A stretch of DNA of 64,000 bases, taken from positions 4,684,001-4,748,000 of the forward strand of contig NZ_CP080545.1 of NCBI RefSeq assembly GCF_019550795.1. The letters run 5' to 3'. Position 1 is the first letter of the stretch. Each line of letters starts with the position of its first letter. A program made the position numbers and the translations under genes. Of the stretch, positions 24,987-34,026 are shown in pieces. The notes beneath the pieces are model-generated. The model saw only the letters and a program-made list of their open reading frames with translations. It had not been told where the DNA came from and did no database searches. The DNA comes from Paenibacillus sp. sptzw28 (GTDB taxonomy: Bacteria; Bacillota; Bacilli; Paenibacillales; Paenibacillaceae).

Positions 24987-26165
24987 TTGATTAACGAGCC
25001 TAGCGATACAGCTTACCCGGAAAATTCCTGTAATGAGCGTACGCCGGACCAGCTTCTTCGTATTATTTTCGATTATACCGCGAAAATCGCGAATGAGCGC
25101 AGCCTAGGCAGCGTTCTTCTATTAATGGCTAATATGGGCCGGGAAATGATTCTGGCTGACCGGTGTACGGTGTGGCTGATCGACCGCGCTCGCGGGGAGT
25201 TGTTCACAACGGTCGCCCATGGCGTTGACGAAATTCGGATCCCGCTAGGTTCCGGTATCGTCGGACACTCGATCGCAACGGGTCAGCCGCTGTTGATCGA
25301 AGATGCATACAATGATCCCCGGCATAATGCCGAGAACGACCGGCGCACCGGCTATCGTACGAAATCGATTATCACTGTGCCGTTCGTCGGTAACGACGGC
25401 AGCAACATAGGAGCCTACCAAGCCGTAAATAAGCTTACCCCGAACGGGGTCTTCACCACACATGAACTGGAGCAGCTGCAGCTTGCCGCTTCCTATGCGG
25501 GCAAGTCGCTCGAATCCGTCATGCTGCATGAAGAAATCATGGCCACACAGCGCGAAATCATATTTGCGATGGGCGAGATCGGGGAAAGCCGGTCCAAAGA
25601 AACCGGCCATCATGTCAAACGTGTCGCGGAATACTCCTTCGTGCTGGCGCTCGGCTGCGGACTTAGCGCCGATGAAGCGGAGCTGCTCAAGATGGTATCG
25701 CCGATGCACGATATCGGGAAGGTCGCTATCCCCGATGCCGTACTTCAAAAACCGGGAAAACTTACGGCTGAAGAATTCGCTCTTATGAAACGGCATACGG
25801 AAATCGGATACAATTTGCTCAAATCTTCAGGCCGCGAGCTGTTGAAAATGGCCGCCGTCGTTGCTCATCAGCATCATGAAAAATGGAACGGCACCGGCTA
25901 TCCGCAAGGACTTAGCGGCGAGGATATCCATCTGTACGGACGAATCACAGCGATCGCGGATGTTTTTGACGCGCTTGGGAGCGACCGCGCTTACAAGAAA
26001 GCATGGGAGCTGGACCGAATTCTCCAGCTGTTTGACGAAGAGCGGGGACGCCATTTCGATCCTCGCCTTGTGGACATTTTCATGGAGCAGCTGCCTAAAT
26101 TGCTGGAGATACGCGACCGTTACCGCGACTTCGAAAGCAACGAACGCGAAACCGGCCGTCACTAA
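24987..26165 (+). CDS. GAF-HD-GYP protein, probable cyclic-di-GMP phosphodiesterase
   Basis: The 392-residue cytosolic protein has an N-terminal GAF domain (ADRCTVWLIDRARGEL to VPFVGNDGSNIGAYQAVN) followed by an HD-GYP domain with His241-Asp242 (MHDIGKVAIPD) and Gly304-Tyr305-Pro306 (GTGYPQGLSGED). HD-GYP proteins usually hydrolyse c-di-GMP; here the GAF may sense a small ligand or bind cyclic nucleotides. I chose TTG 24987 because AAGGAG lies 9 nt upstream. A GTG at 24924 lacks a ribosome site. No membrane segment is present and the gene stands alone before a terminator. Confidence 0.88.
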   Translation: MINEPSDTAYPENSCNERTPDQLLRIIFDYTAKIANERSLGSVLLLMANMGREMILADRCTVWLIDRARGELFTTVAHGVDEIRIPLGSGIVGHSIATGQPLLIEDAYNDPRHNAENDRRTGYRTKSIITVPFVGNDGSNIGAYQAVNKLTPNGVFTTHELEQLQLAASYAGKSLESVMLHEEIMATQREIIFAMGEIGESRSKETGHHVKRVAEYSFVLALGCGLSADEAELLKMVSPMHDIGKVAIPDAVLQKPGKLTAEEFALMKRHTEIGYNLLKSSGRELLKMAAVVAHQHHEKWNGTGYPQGLSGEDIHLYGRITAIADVFDALGSDRAYKKAWELDRILQLFDEERGRHFDPRLVDIFMEQLPKLLEIRDRYRDFESNERETGRH

Positions 26166-26184
26166 GGCGAGGGCCGGTTTTTTT
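26149..26184 (+). terminator. Intrinsic terminator overlapping the HD-GYP stop
   Basis: AACCGGCC pairs with GGCCGGTT and is followed by a run of T. The left arm lies within the last codons of the gene. Confidence 0.85.
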
Positions 26185-26300
26185 ATGTAAAGAGCGTGTA
26201 TGAGGTTCTTACGCAAACCGTTCCTGTGTGTATGGAACGGGACGGAGCGGAGCATTATGTTTCTGAACGGACGGCTGACGCGTTCCAGGAACCGATCATA

Positions 26301-27041
26301 CTATCTTTTGCTCGTTTCGAGAAGCAGCTGGCCGTAGCGGTCGGGATAATTCGTGCAAATCATAAGAGACGGATCGATCGACGCCAGCTTTTTCATCGTG
26401 GCGATATCGTTAACGGTCCAAGCCATTACCGTTATCTCTCTGCTCTTCATCGCCGCCATAAGAGCATGCGTAATCCGTTTGTGCGCGATAGACAGAAAAG
26501 AAGCTCCAAGCGCAAACAAATCGGATACCAGCGACTGCGGGGCTGCATCAATTATAAGGCCGGTAGTGACTTCCGGCGAAAGCTCTCTTACTTTTCGCAG
26601 CGCCTCCGTGTCGAACGACGTAATTACCGCATCCCGCTCCAGTCCTTTGGCGTAGAGCAGCTCCACGACCCGCCTTTCCATACCGGGATACCGGCCGCCA
26701 TACGTTTTGAGCTCAATGTTAAGCCTGCATCGACCGACAGTTGCATCAAGAACCTGCTCAAGCAACGGCAGGCTCTCTCCCGCGAACGATTTTGAAAACC
26801 ATCTGCCGGCGTCCAGCCGCGACAACTGCGATGTCGTAAAATCGGCCACTCGACCCGCAGCGCTTGTTGTGCGGTTTAGCGTATCGTCATGGATCACCAC
26901 CGGTACGCCGTTCCGCGACAATTGAACGTCAAGCTCAATCCACTGCACAAAAGGAAAAGACATTGCCGCGTTAAAAGCGCTCATCGTGTTTTCCGGAGCC
27001 AGGCCGGACGCCCCACGGTGGGCTACACACGGGTTAAACAT
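26301..27041 (-). CDS. Glycerophosphodiester phosphodiesterase family protein
   Basis: The 246-residue protein has the GDPD core: VAHRGASGLAPENTMSAF, WIELDVQLSRNGVPVVIHDD and LNIELKT (metal ligands and catalytic His), ending with the WTVND signature near residues 215-220. It hydrolyses glycerophosphodiesters to glycerol 3-phosphate and an alcohol. No signal peptide is seen, so it is probably cytosolic. The ATG at 27041 has AAGGAG 11 nt upstream. A GTG at 27050 overlaps the stop of the CapA gene but leaves poor spacing. It lies 5 bp behind capA on the same strand, probably co-transcribed. Confidence 0.85.
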   Translation of the reverse strand: MFNPCVAHRGASGLAPENTMSAFNAAMSFPFVQWIELDVQLSRNGVPVVIHDDTLNRTTSAAGRVADFTTSQLSRLDAGRWFSKSFAGESLPLLEQVLDATVGRCRLNIELKTYGGRYPGMERRVVELLYAKGLERDAVITSFDTEALRKVRELSPEVTTGLIIDAAPQSLVSDLFALGASFLSIAHKRITHALMAAMKSREITVMAWTVNDIATMKKLASIDPSLMICTNYPDRYGQLLLETSKR

Positions 27042-27046
27042 GCGGA

Positions 27047-28405
27047 TCACTGCTCCTTCGGTTTAATATAACCATCCTCATCGATCGTCGCGTTGATGGA
27101 GAGACCGGATAGTCTATGAAGCAGCGCTGCCGCTTGTTCGCCTTGAAGAGGGGCAGGCTGGGACAGAGCAGCCCGCATCGGATGAAATTGAAGCGAGCAG
27201 CTGCCTTCTCCCGTGCATACGGCATCCAACACGCCGGTGTCCTTCGTTTTATCCGTTTTTGTAACATTAAAAATATAATTGCCCAGGCTGTATGAAATCC
27301 ACTTGCCTTTATACATTTCGAAGCCTTGCAGCACGTGAGGGTGGCTGCCGATAACCAAATCCGCTCCGGCATCGATATATTCATGCGCTAGCCGCTTCTG
27401 GTCCGCGTTTGGCGTATCCGACTTTTCAATTCCCCAGTGCACCATAACAACCACGATATTCGCCAGCTTCTTCGCCTCCCGGATTGCTTTAAGCGCCCGG
27501 GTCGAATCATAAGTTTCGGCTAGTCCGGGGCGGTTTTTATCGGCCTTCCAGGAAGCTACCGGAACGACCCTTGTCAGTCCGATGTATGCAACGCTGACGC
27601 CGTTCGATTCGAGCACCGCAGGTTTAAATGCTTCGGCGTCGTCGTTTCCGGCCCCCATATTGGAAATTCCCGCTTCGTCAAGATGGCCGATCGTATCAAG
27701 CAAGCCGTCCACACCTTGATCCAATGTATGGTTATTTGCCAGATTCACGATATCGAACCCCGCGTTTTTCAATGCGGGGAGAGATTTCGGCGAGCCCTTA
27801 AACACATAGCTTTTGTTTGCCGCCGGCAAGCCGCGCTCCGTAATCGGCGTCTCCAGGTTTCCCGCCATTATATCCGGCTTGGTCAGAAAAGGAAGCGACT
27901 TCTTGTACGGATAATCGTAACCGTTTTTCTCCATCAGATTCTCAACGGATGATGCAAGCAAAATATCGCCGACAAAGGACAGGGTCACTTTACCGCCGTT
28001 TCCGCCGCTCTCTTCTCTCCCGTCGTGGGACGTCTTCACTGCCGAACCTCCGGGGGCTTGCCCTTCAGGGACTCCGCTTCCGCCGCTTCCCGCGCCGGAA
28101 GCAGCCGGGTCAGAGCCTGCAGACGCTCCATTACCGGAGCCCTCTGAACCGGAATTATTGCGCCCTTTGCCCGCAGACGCTCCAGACTCGCCTGTTCCAG
28201 GGGAAGTATTCCCCGCTATCTGCCGATTGGCGTCCCCAGAACCGGGGTCCGCTCGCCCGTCGCCGCTCTGTCTCATGCTGAAATAGACCGCGGCCAGTAC
28301 GCAAATGATAATCAGCATAGCGAGGTTAAAAAAAAGCAAACGCCGGATACGGCGGGACTTTCGTTTCTTATTGTGCTGGCGCGATTCCGAGCGCGATACG
28401 TACAT
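27047..28405 (-). CDS. CapA family membrane-anchored protein
   Basis: The 452-residue protein has an N-terminal signal anchor (about residues 22-44), a Gly/Ser/Ala-rich linker (about residues 48-135) and a PGA_cap metallophosphatase-like domain: LSFVGDILLASS, GNLETPITERG, VNLANNHTLDQG, VMVHWGIEKSD and VIGSHPHVLQG. The family is named for a poly-gamma-glutamate synthesis gene, but many members are broader surface enzymes. The linker would place the domain beyond the wall surface. The ATG has AAAGGAGC 8 nt upstream and follows an extended -10 promoter. Confidence 0.85.
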   Translation of the reverse strand: MYVSRSESRQHNKKRKSRRIRRLLFFNLAMLIIICVLAAVYFSMRQSGDGRADPGSGDANRQIAGNTSPGTGESGASAGKGRNNSGSEGSGNGASAGSDPAASGAGSGGSGVPEGQAPGGSAVKTSHDGREESGGNGGKVTLSFVGDILLASSVENLMEKNGYDYPYKKSLPFLTKPDIMAGNLETPITERGLPAANKSYVFKGSPKSLPALKNAGFDIVNLANNHTLDQGVDGLLDTIGHLDEAGISNMGAGNDDAEAFKPAVLESNGVSVAYIGLTRVVPVASWKADKNRPGLAETYDSTRALKAIREAKKLANIVVVMVHWGIEKSDTPNADQKRLAHEYIDAGADLVIGSHPHVLQGFEMYKGKWISYSLGNYIFNVTKTDKTKDTGVLDAVCTGEGSCSLQFHPMRAALSQPAPLQGEQAAALLHRLSGLSINATIDEDGYIKPKEQ

Positions 28406-28464
28406 GCAGTCAAGCTCCTTTAGGCAGGCTGTAAATTAGAAATAAAGCCCGACCAATCTCACTT

Positions 28465-28473
28465 ATTATACCA
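28465..28473 (-). promoter_or_regulatory. Extended -10 promoter of capA-GDPD
   Basis: TGGTATAAT on the minus strand matches the extended -10 TGnTATAAT perfectly and lies about 60 bp upstream of the ATG. The -35 region is poor, as is usual for extended -10 promoters. Confidence 0.65.
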
Positions 28474-28510
28474 GTATTTACAGATGTCCGGTATGAGGCT
28501 TCTTTAATAA

Positions 28511-29494
28511 TTACGCTTCATAAACAACGATTCCGTCTTTTATTTGACTTACAGCTTCCCGCTTCCGTTCCAAATAAACCAAATGCGCAAGCGTCTCGGA
28601 CATTGCGAAGCGCAAATTATGTGTATTTCCGGCAATCCGGGAGCCGAACAGCCTCTCGCACATCTGATAACCGGTGCATGGCGCTTCTTTAAGGAAGCGC
28701 ACCATTTCTTTCAGCCTCCGTTCGTGGTGCTCCAGCAGCTCATCAATCCGGGCCTCGAAACGAGTGAACGGATTCCGGTGCCCGGGAAAAGCCATCGCCA
28801 CATCGAACGTCCGCAGATGACCGAGACTGCTCTTATACTGCTGCAGCGGATCACTGTCTTCTCCCGGAACAATGCTGATATTGGGCGTAATATCCGGAAG
28901 CACCTGATCACCGCAAATCATCCATCTGCGTTCGGGCGAGTAGAAACAGAGCTGTCCGCGCGCATGCCCGGGCGCATCAATGGTTTCCCAATCGAATCCC
29001 CCCATACGGATCGTCTGACCGGCGGTCATCCAAGTGACTTCCGGCTGAGGGGATACCCTCTCGACAAAGCTTTCGAGATGAGGCCCGATCTGTTCAGTAA
29101 TGGACAAGGGCATTCCGTTCTGCGCATAAAGCTCCGATAATTCCGAAGTGAAGGACCGCTCCTCCCCCCATAACCGTACCGCATACGAGTAAGAGGGCTC
29201 AGACATCATAACCGGAGCGCCGGTGAGATGCTGGAACCAGCCGGAAAGACCGTAATGGTCGGGATGCTGGTGCGTTAATACTATCGTATGGATATCCGTA
29301 AAGCCGATACCCCTCTCTTCTAATATGAACTTCCACACTGCAACCGCCTCCGGCGTATGAAGTCCCGGATCGATCAAGCTGTACCCGCGCTCATCCGGAA
29401 GCAGATAGCTGTTCACCCATTTCAATGAAAAAGGCAAAGGCACTTTCACCTGCACGATACCGTCCGACCAATTCGTTGTTGTCGATTCCGTCAA
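28511..29494 (-). CDS. MBL-fold metallohydrolase
   Basis: The 327-residue cytosolic protein has the metallo-beta-lactamase motif THQHPDHYG, later metal ligands in APGHARGQL and GDQVLPD, and a final AFPGHRNPF. A C-terminal alpha-helical block (about residues 250-327) resembles the LACTB2-type extension. The fold supports hydrolase activity; the substrate is unknown. The TTG start at 29494 overlaps the TGA stop of the preceding methyltransferase, with GGGGAGGG about 9 nt upstream, so translation is probably coupled. The terminal segment DGIVVYEA is ordinary. Confidence 0.85.
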   Translation of the reverse strand: MTESTTTNWSDGIVQVKVPLPFSLKWVNSYLLPDERGYSLIDPGLHTPEAVAVWKFILEERGIGFTDIHTIVLTHQHPDHYGLSGWFQHLTGAPVMMSEPSYSYAVRLWGEERSFTSELSELYAQNGMPLSITEQIGPHLESFVERVSPQPEVTWMTAGQTIRMGGFDWETIDAPGHARGQLCFYSPERRWMICGDQVLPDITPNISIVPGEDSDPLQQYKSSLGHLRTFDVAMAFPGHRNPFTRFEARIDELLEHHERRLKEMVRFLKEAPCTGYQMCERLFGSRIAGNTHNLRFAMSETLAHLVYLERKREAVSQIKDGIVVYEA

Positions 29495-30243
29495 AACGAT
29501 ACCCTCCCCGCCATGATCATACGCGGCGATTCCATTTCGTTATATGTACATCCCTCGTAATCTCCATATACGCTATCAAGCGTCAGCCCCGCCTCCGCCA
29601 ACGCGCCGGCGAACCATTCGAGCGGAAATAACCGTACTCGCTCTTCATAGCTTCGGACCGCATCACGATCGCCAGGAGAGCCTATTGTGATTTGTTTGAC
29701 AACCCATCCGTCCATAATAGTTCTGTTCTCTTCTATTTGAAGACCCGTTTGCGCGTCAACCCGCACTGAATGGGGAACAAGATGACGCTTCACATAAGCC
29801 GGGTTAAGAAAATCGATTAAAAATTTCCCATCCGCGCGCAGCACACGTCGGATTTCCTTAAGCACACGGCGGTTATCCGATTCGTCCTCGAAGTAGCCGA
29901 ATGATGTAAATAAATTTACGGTCGCGCGAAACCTTCCGTTCTCGAAAGGGAGGGCTCGCATATCCCCTTGTATCAACGCCTCAATCCGCTCCTCGATATT
30001 ACACTCGCGCGCTTTCTCCAGCAGCGCTTCGGACAAGTCGATTCCCGTTACCTTGAACCCGAGTCTGGCCAAAGCGAGCGCATGGCGCCCCATCCCGCAG
30101 CCGATATCGAGCACCTCGGCCGAATCCGGAAGCTCCAGCCATCCAGCCATCTTCTGAACCTCGCGATCCGCCTGCTCCCAATCCCTGTGGCGGTACACAA
30201 TCATATAATCGGATCCGAAGCTCCGTTCAAACCACGCTGACAA
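29491..30243 (-). CDS. Class I SAM-dependent methyltransferase
   Basis: The 250-residue protein has a clear motif I VLDIGCGMGRHALALA (about residues 44-59), GIDLSEALLEKAR, and the central LFTSFGYFEDESDN typical of small-molecule methyltransferases. A SPxxY/FE-like second half ends in YEGCTYNEMESPRMIM. The substrate is unknown. The TTG at 30243 has GGGGGG about 7 nt upstream. It precedes the MBL hydrolase with a 4-nt overlap, so the two likely act in the same pathway. Confidence 0.88.
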   Translation of the reverse strand: MSAWFERSFGSDYMIVYRHRDWEQADREVQKMAGWLELPDSAEVLDIGCGMGRHALALARLGFKVTGIDLSEALLEKARECNIEERIEALIQGDMRALPFENGRFRATVNLFTSFGYFEDESDNRRVLKEIRRVLRADGKFLIDFLNPAYVKRHLVPHSVRVDAQTGLQIEENRTIMDGWVVKQITIGSPGDRDAVRSYEERVRLFPLEWFAGALAEAGLTLDSVYGDYEGCTYNEMESPRMIMAGRVSF

Positions 30244-30518
30244 CTGAATTCCCCCCAGCTCTATCTTGTTATCCTCACAGCTCCGTTATTGAAATGATTT
30301 TGCTGCCTTATATTGTACTGCACCTTGCGCCTCGCTGGCAAAGCATGCATCGCAATTGCAATGCTGCTCCCGGTCCGGTGCGGACGATCACTCGGAGAAA
30401 GCAGCGACAACGTAATGAGAGACTGCAGGCTGCTTCATAATAAAAGGGGGACTGTATAGGCCGGGCGGCAAACGGAGAGGCGGAAATAGCCGTACCGGGC
30501 GGCTCGGCTGCCGCCGGA

Positions 30519-31595
30519 TCAGCGCATCATCAGACGGTCGGTACCGCGCAGCTGCGACAGCGTTGCGGCTCCGATTCCGAACATTGCCGTTCGAAGCTCG
30601 AACTCGATACGTTCCAACTGATTGTACAGGGTTTCCGGTCCCGCTTGCCCGTCTTCGCTGGCTGCAGCGCCGGCGAGCAGCGAACGCCCGAAGCCCGCGA
30701 TGTCAGCTCCGAGCGCGATTGCCTTCGCAGCATCGACGCCGGTGTTCAGCCCGCCGCTCGCAATAATACACGTCTGAGGCAGGCGCACCCGCACCTCGCG
30801 CACGCATTCGGCGGTCGGTATGCCCCAGTCAGCGAAAGCGGCTGCAGCGGCTGCGCGAAGCGGATCCCGCGAGCGGTGCTTCTCGACCTGGCTCCAGGAC
30901 GTACCGCCCGCTCCGGCCACGTCGATGAACGAGACGCCTGCATCTGCAAGCCGGGCGGCTGTCTCGGCATCAATGCCCCAGCCTACATCTTTGATCCCGA
31001 CTGGAACTCCGATTTGCCTGCATACTTCCCCGATCCGTTCGAGCAGCCCCCGGAAATTTGTATCGCCTTCTGCCTGAAAGACCTCCTGAAGGCTGTTCAG
31101 ATGCAGCACAAGCGCGTTTGCTTCGGCCAACTCAACCGCGCGCCGGCATTGATCCACTCCATAGCCGTAATTCAGCTGTACGGCGCCAAGGTTGGCGATC
31201 AGCGGAATAGTAGGCGCCTCCCTGCGAACACGGAATGTTCCGGCAAGCTGTTCATTCTCGATAACCGCACGCATCGACCCCAGGCCCATCGCCCACCCCC
31301 GCGCCTCCGCGGCTTCAGCCAATCGGCTGTTGATACTGCCCGCTTCCTCCGTTCCGCCGGTCATGGAGCTGATGAGCAGAGGCGCCCGCAGCGGCAGCCC
31401 AAGAAACGGGCCGCTTATATCCACGTCATTAAACGCGATTTCAGGGAGTGCGCAATGGCGGAACCGGTAATACTGAAAACCTGTTTCAATTCCCAAGCTT
31501 TGAACAGGCTCCTCGAGGCAAATACGGATATGCTCGCTCTTGCGGCGAACCGTTTGCCCGCTGCTCTCCGGTCCCGAACCCTTATTTTCCGTCAT
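30519..31595 (-). CDS. fni: Isopentenyl-diphosphate delta-isomerase, type 2 (FMN)
   Basis: The 358-residue enzyme interconverts isopentenyl and dimethylallyl diphosphate using reduced FMN. It shows the family start [75 protein letters not shown] and [17 protein letters not shown]. The length is standard. The ATG has GGGGAG 9 nt upstream. It stands alone, with a 275-bp spacer downstream in which I see nothing assignable, and is divergent from the nagB promoter region. Confidence 0.95.
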   Translation of the reverse strand: MTENKGSGPESSGQTVRRKSEHIRICLEEPVQSLGIETGFQYYRFRHCALPEIAFNDVDISGPFLGLPLRAPLLISSMTGGTEEAGSINSRLAEAAEARGWAMGLGSMRAVIENEQLAGTFRVRREAPTIPLIANLGAVQLNYGYGVDQCRRAVELAEANALVLHLNSLQEVFQAEGDTNFRGLLERIGEVCRQIGVPVGIKDVGWGIDAETAARLADAGVSFIDVAGAGGTSWSQVEKHRSRDPLRAAAAAAFADWGIPTAECVREVRVRLPQTCIIASGGLNTGVDAAKAIALGADIAGFGRSLLAGAAASEDGQAGPETLYNQLERIEFELRTAMFGIGAATLSQLRGTDRLMMR

Positions 31596-31766
31596 ATTTC
31601 GACTCCCCTAGACATTATTTGTTTAATCCATTCTTACATAATGCTCACCCCGGGAGCAAGTCGAGCAGGCGGGCGCAGCGCTATCGCCTGCGAAGCTTAA
31701 ACGGTCTCTTTAGTCGAACGCAAGATCATCATCCATTATGATGATTCCATGTTCTCCTGAAATATT

Positions 31767-31802
31767 TGATTGTATCAATCATTATTATGATTTTTTGAAT
31801 CA
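31767..31802 (+). promoter_or_regulatory. Paired dyads upstream of the nagB promoter
   Basis: TGATTG-tat-CAATCA (31767-31781) and TGATT-ttttg-AATCA (31788-31802) are similar dyads spaced 21 bp centre to centre, two turns of DNA, just upstream of the -35. Another dyad, ATCATCAT/ATGATGAT, lies at 31725-31745. They are probable operators for a regulator of the nag genes; the regulator is not identified. Confidence 0.45.
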
Positions 31803-31808
31803 TTTTAA

Positions 31809-31837
31809 TTGTCATAATTATCGTAATGCCTTACAAT
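31809..31837 (+). promoter_or_regulatory. Sigma-A promoter of nagB-nagA
   Basis: TTGTCA (31809-31814), a 17-nt spacer and TACAAT (31832-31837) each match consensus at five of six positions. The predicted start near 31844 gives a leader of about 145 nt. Confidence 0.7.
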
Positions 31838-31851
31838 TAAATCATTAGGAT

Positions 31852-31886
31852 AGCGAGATGTTTCCATACCACGTATCTCGCTTTTG
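31852..31886 (+). terminator. Leader hairpin with T-run before nagB (possible attenuator)
   Basis: AGCGAGAT pairs with ATCTCGCT around a 15-nt loop and is followed by TTT. It begins only about 8 nt after the predicted transcription start, so it could attenuate transcription or protect the 5' end of the mRNA. Confidence 0.5.
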
Positions 31887-31987
31887 ATGCTTAAACAGGA
31901 TAATTCGGCTCGGAGAATCCGACTGTCGTTTTGAAGTATGTTTTTTGCTCCTTCAACACAATAAAAACACCTGGGAGGCCGTTTCGG

Positions 31988-32710
31988 ATGGAGATAAAAC
32001 GTTTTGATACCGCAGCAGAGCTCGACATTTACGCTGCGCAGCTGTTTTCGGACCTATTAGAGCATAAACCGGATGCTGTACTTGGTCTGGCGACAGGCTC
32101 GACACCGGTCGGTATTTATGAAAAAATGATAGAGATGCATCGGTCGGGAAAGATGACTTTCCGTGATGCAGCCACCTTTAACCTTGACGAATATGTCGGC
32201 CTTGCGCCAAGCCATGATCAAAGCTATGCCCGATTTATGAAGCAGCATCTGTTCAATGATATCGATTTGCCGGCTGGCCGTGCCCATTTGCCGGACGGAA
32301 TGGCTCATAATCTTCAGGCTGAGTGCCTCGGATACGACCGGATGCTGGCAGCAAATCCGATTGACATGCAGCTGCTCGGTCTCGGTCATAACGGGCACAT
32401 CGGCTTTAACGAGCCGGACAATGCGCTTCAAGCCGGCACTCATATTGTAGAGCTGAAAGCCGCGACGCGGGAAGCGAATGCGCGATTCTTCGACTCGCTC
32501 GATCAAGTGCCGACGAGGGCTATTACGATGGGCGTAGGCTCGATTTTGAAGGCGCAAAATATACTGCTGGTCGTTAAAGGCGCGGATAAGGCGGAAATTG
32601 TGAAGCAGTCCTTAACCGGGCCGATTACCACCGAATGTCCCGCATCGCTGCTGCAAACCCACGCAAGAGTCATCGTGCTTCTCGATCGAGAGGCTGGGAG
32701 GTTGTTGTAA
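31988..32710 (+). CDS. nagB: Glucosamine-6-phosphate deaminase
   Basis: The 240-residue enzyme converts glucosamine 6-phosphate to fructose 6-phosphate and ammonia. It carries GLATGSTPVGIYEKM, the active-site FNLDEYVGL and GLGHNGHIGFNEPDN, and matches the family length. The ATG at 31988 has GGGAGG 9 nt upstream; an in-frame start at 31931 would add 19 unlikely residues. It is followed after 3 nt by nagA, forming a two-gene operon for N-acetylglucosamine use. Confidence 0.95.
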   Translation: MEIKRFDTAAELDIYAAQLFSDLLEHKPDAVLGLATGSTPVGIYEKMIEMHRSGKMTFRDAATFNLDEYVGLAPSHDQSYARFMKQHLFNDIDLPAGRAHLPDGMAHNLQAECLGYDRMLAANPIDMQLLGLGHNGHIGFNEPDNALQAGTHIVELKAATREANARFFDSLDQVPTRAITMGVGSILKAQNILLVVKGADKAEIVKQSLTGPITTECPASLLQTHARVIVLLDREAGRLL

Positions 32711-32713
32711 TTT

Positions 32714-33910
32714 ATGAACCCTTTGATTGACAAATGGCGCCTCGATAACGTAAAAATTGTCCTTGACAGCGGCCTCGTGGAAGGCAGCGTAGTTGTTGAG
32801 AACGGCGTTATCGCCGCGGTTGTGCAAAAGAAAGCCGGTCTTGTCCATGATACAGGCGGGAACGGCGGAATAACAATTATTGACGGCGCCGGCGGCATAC
32901 TGCTGCCCGGTTTTATCGACGTCCATGTACACGGCGGATACGGCGCCGATTTCATGGATGCATCCAAACCTGCGTTCGATACGATAACCCGCTTTCACGC
33001 ATCAAAAGGGACGACAACCATGCTCGCTACGACGGTAACCGCTTCACGCGAGGCGATTGAAGCCGTTCTTGAAGCCGCTGCGGAATACATGCGTAGCGAT
33101 ATGCCTTACGCAGCACTCGCCGGCGTTCACCTTGAAGGCCCATTCATCAGTGAGCTGTGGCCGGGCGCACAGAATCCCGCTTATATATCGCCGCCCAGAA
33201 TGGATTGGGTCGACAAATGGGTATCCCTTCATCCCGGAATAATCAAACAATTGACCCTTGCTCCTGAGAAGGAAGGCGCTCTGGAGCTAATCAAGCAGCT
33301 CGCCCGGCAGGGAATAGTCGCTGCATGCGGTCATACTGACGCCGTATATGCCGATATCATGAAAGCGGCCGATGCCGGCCTATCACAAGCTGTGCATACC
33401 TATAATGCCATGCGCGGTCTTCATCACCGCGAGCCGGGTACGGTCGGCGCGGTCTTGACGGACGCCCGCATCTATGCCGAAATTATTGCGGACGGGCACC
33501 ACGTTCATCCTGCCGCCGTTAGACTGCTTGCCGCATCCAAGCCCGCCGACAAATTGATCCTGATTACCGACGCTATTGCGGCAGCAGGCCTGGGAGACGG
33601 CGAATACGATTTGGGCGGGCTCACCGTCGACGTGCGGGCCAGCATCGCCCGGCTGCGCGAAGGCGGCAGTCTTGCAGGAAGTACGCTTACAATGATTGAT
33701 GCCTTCCGCTTTATGCTGGAGCACACCAATTTAACTGTATCGCAGGTGAGCCGAATTGCCAGCGCCAATCCGGCAAGGCAGCTTGGACTGCAGCAGCGCA
33801 CAGGCAGCATTGCAATCGGTAAACAAGCCGACCTTGTCCTGGCATCCGAATCATTCACTTCAGTACTTCGCACCTGGGTCGGAGGCAGGCAGGTCTACGC
33901 TGCGGATTGA
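32714..33910 (+). CDS. nagA: N-acetylglucosamine-6-phosphate deacetylase
   Basis: The 398-residue amidohydrolase removes acetate from GlcNAc-6-phosphate. Motifs: metal site DVHVHGGYGADF, VHLEGPF, CGHTDA, VHTYNAMRGLHHREPG and catalytic LITDAIAAAGLGDG. It follows nagB by 3 nt, so translation is probably coupled. GGGAGG lies 12 nt before the ATG. It ends at a strong terminator. The pair supplies fructose 6-phosphate from cell-wall or chitin-derived GlcNAc. Confidence 0.95.
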   Translation: MNPLIDKWRLDNVKIVLDSGLVEGSVVVENGVIAAVVQKKAGLVHDTGGNGGITIIDGAGGILLPGFIDVHVHGGYGADFMDASKPAFDTITRFHASKGTTTMLATTVTASREAIEAVLEAAAEYMRSDMPYAALAGVHLEGPFISELWPGAQNPAYISPPRMDWVDKWVSLHPGIIKQLTLAPEKEGALELIKQLARQGIVAACGHTDAVYADIMKAADAGLSQAVHTYNAMRGLHHREPGTVGAVLTDARIYAEIIADGHHVHPAAVRLLAASKPADKLILITDAIAAAGLGDGEYDLGGLTVDVRASIARLREGGSLAGSTLTMIDAFRFMLEHTNLTVSQVSRIASANPARQLGLQQRTGSIAIGKQADLVLASESFTSVLRTWVGGRQVYAAD

Positions 33911-33942
33911 TTAAGTCACGCATGAAGCTTCCAGAAAAACCA

Positions 33943-33984
33943 GAAAGCTTCCAAATCCTTACTTCGGATTTGGAAGCTTTCTTT
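33943..33984 (+). terminator. Intrinsic terminator of nagBA
   Basis: GAAAGCTTCCAAATCC pairs perfectly with GGATTTGGAAGCTTTC around the loop ttacttc, followed by a short T-run. Confidence 0.88.
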
Positions 33985-34026
33985 GCACGGGAATGATATT
34001 TTTAAATTCGGCCCATCTCGCTGTGC

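Noticed and set aside
30645..31700. Plus-strand open frame of 351 codons
   Set aside because: Antisense to fni with Arg/Ser-rich, non-protein-like composition.
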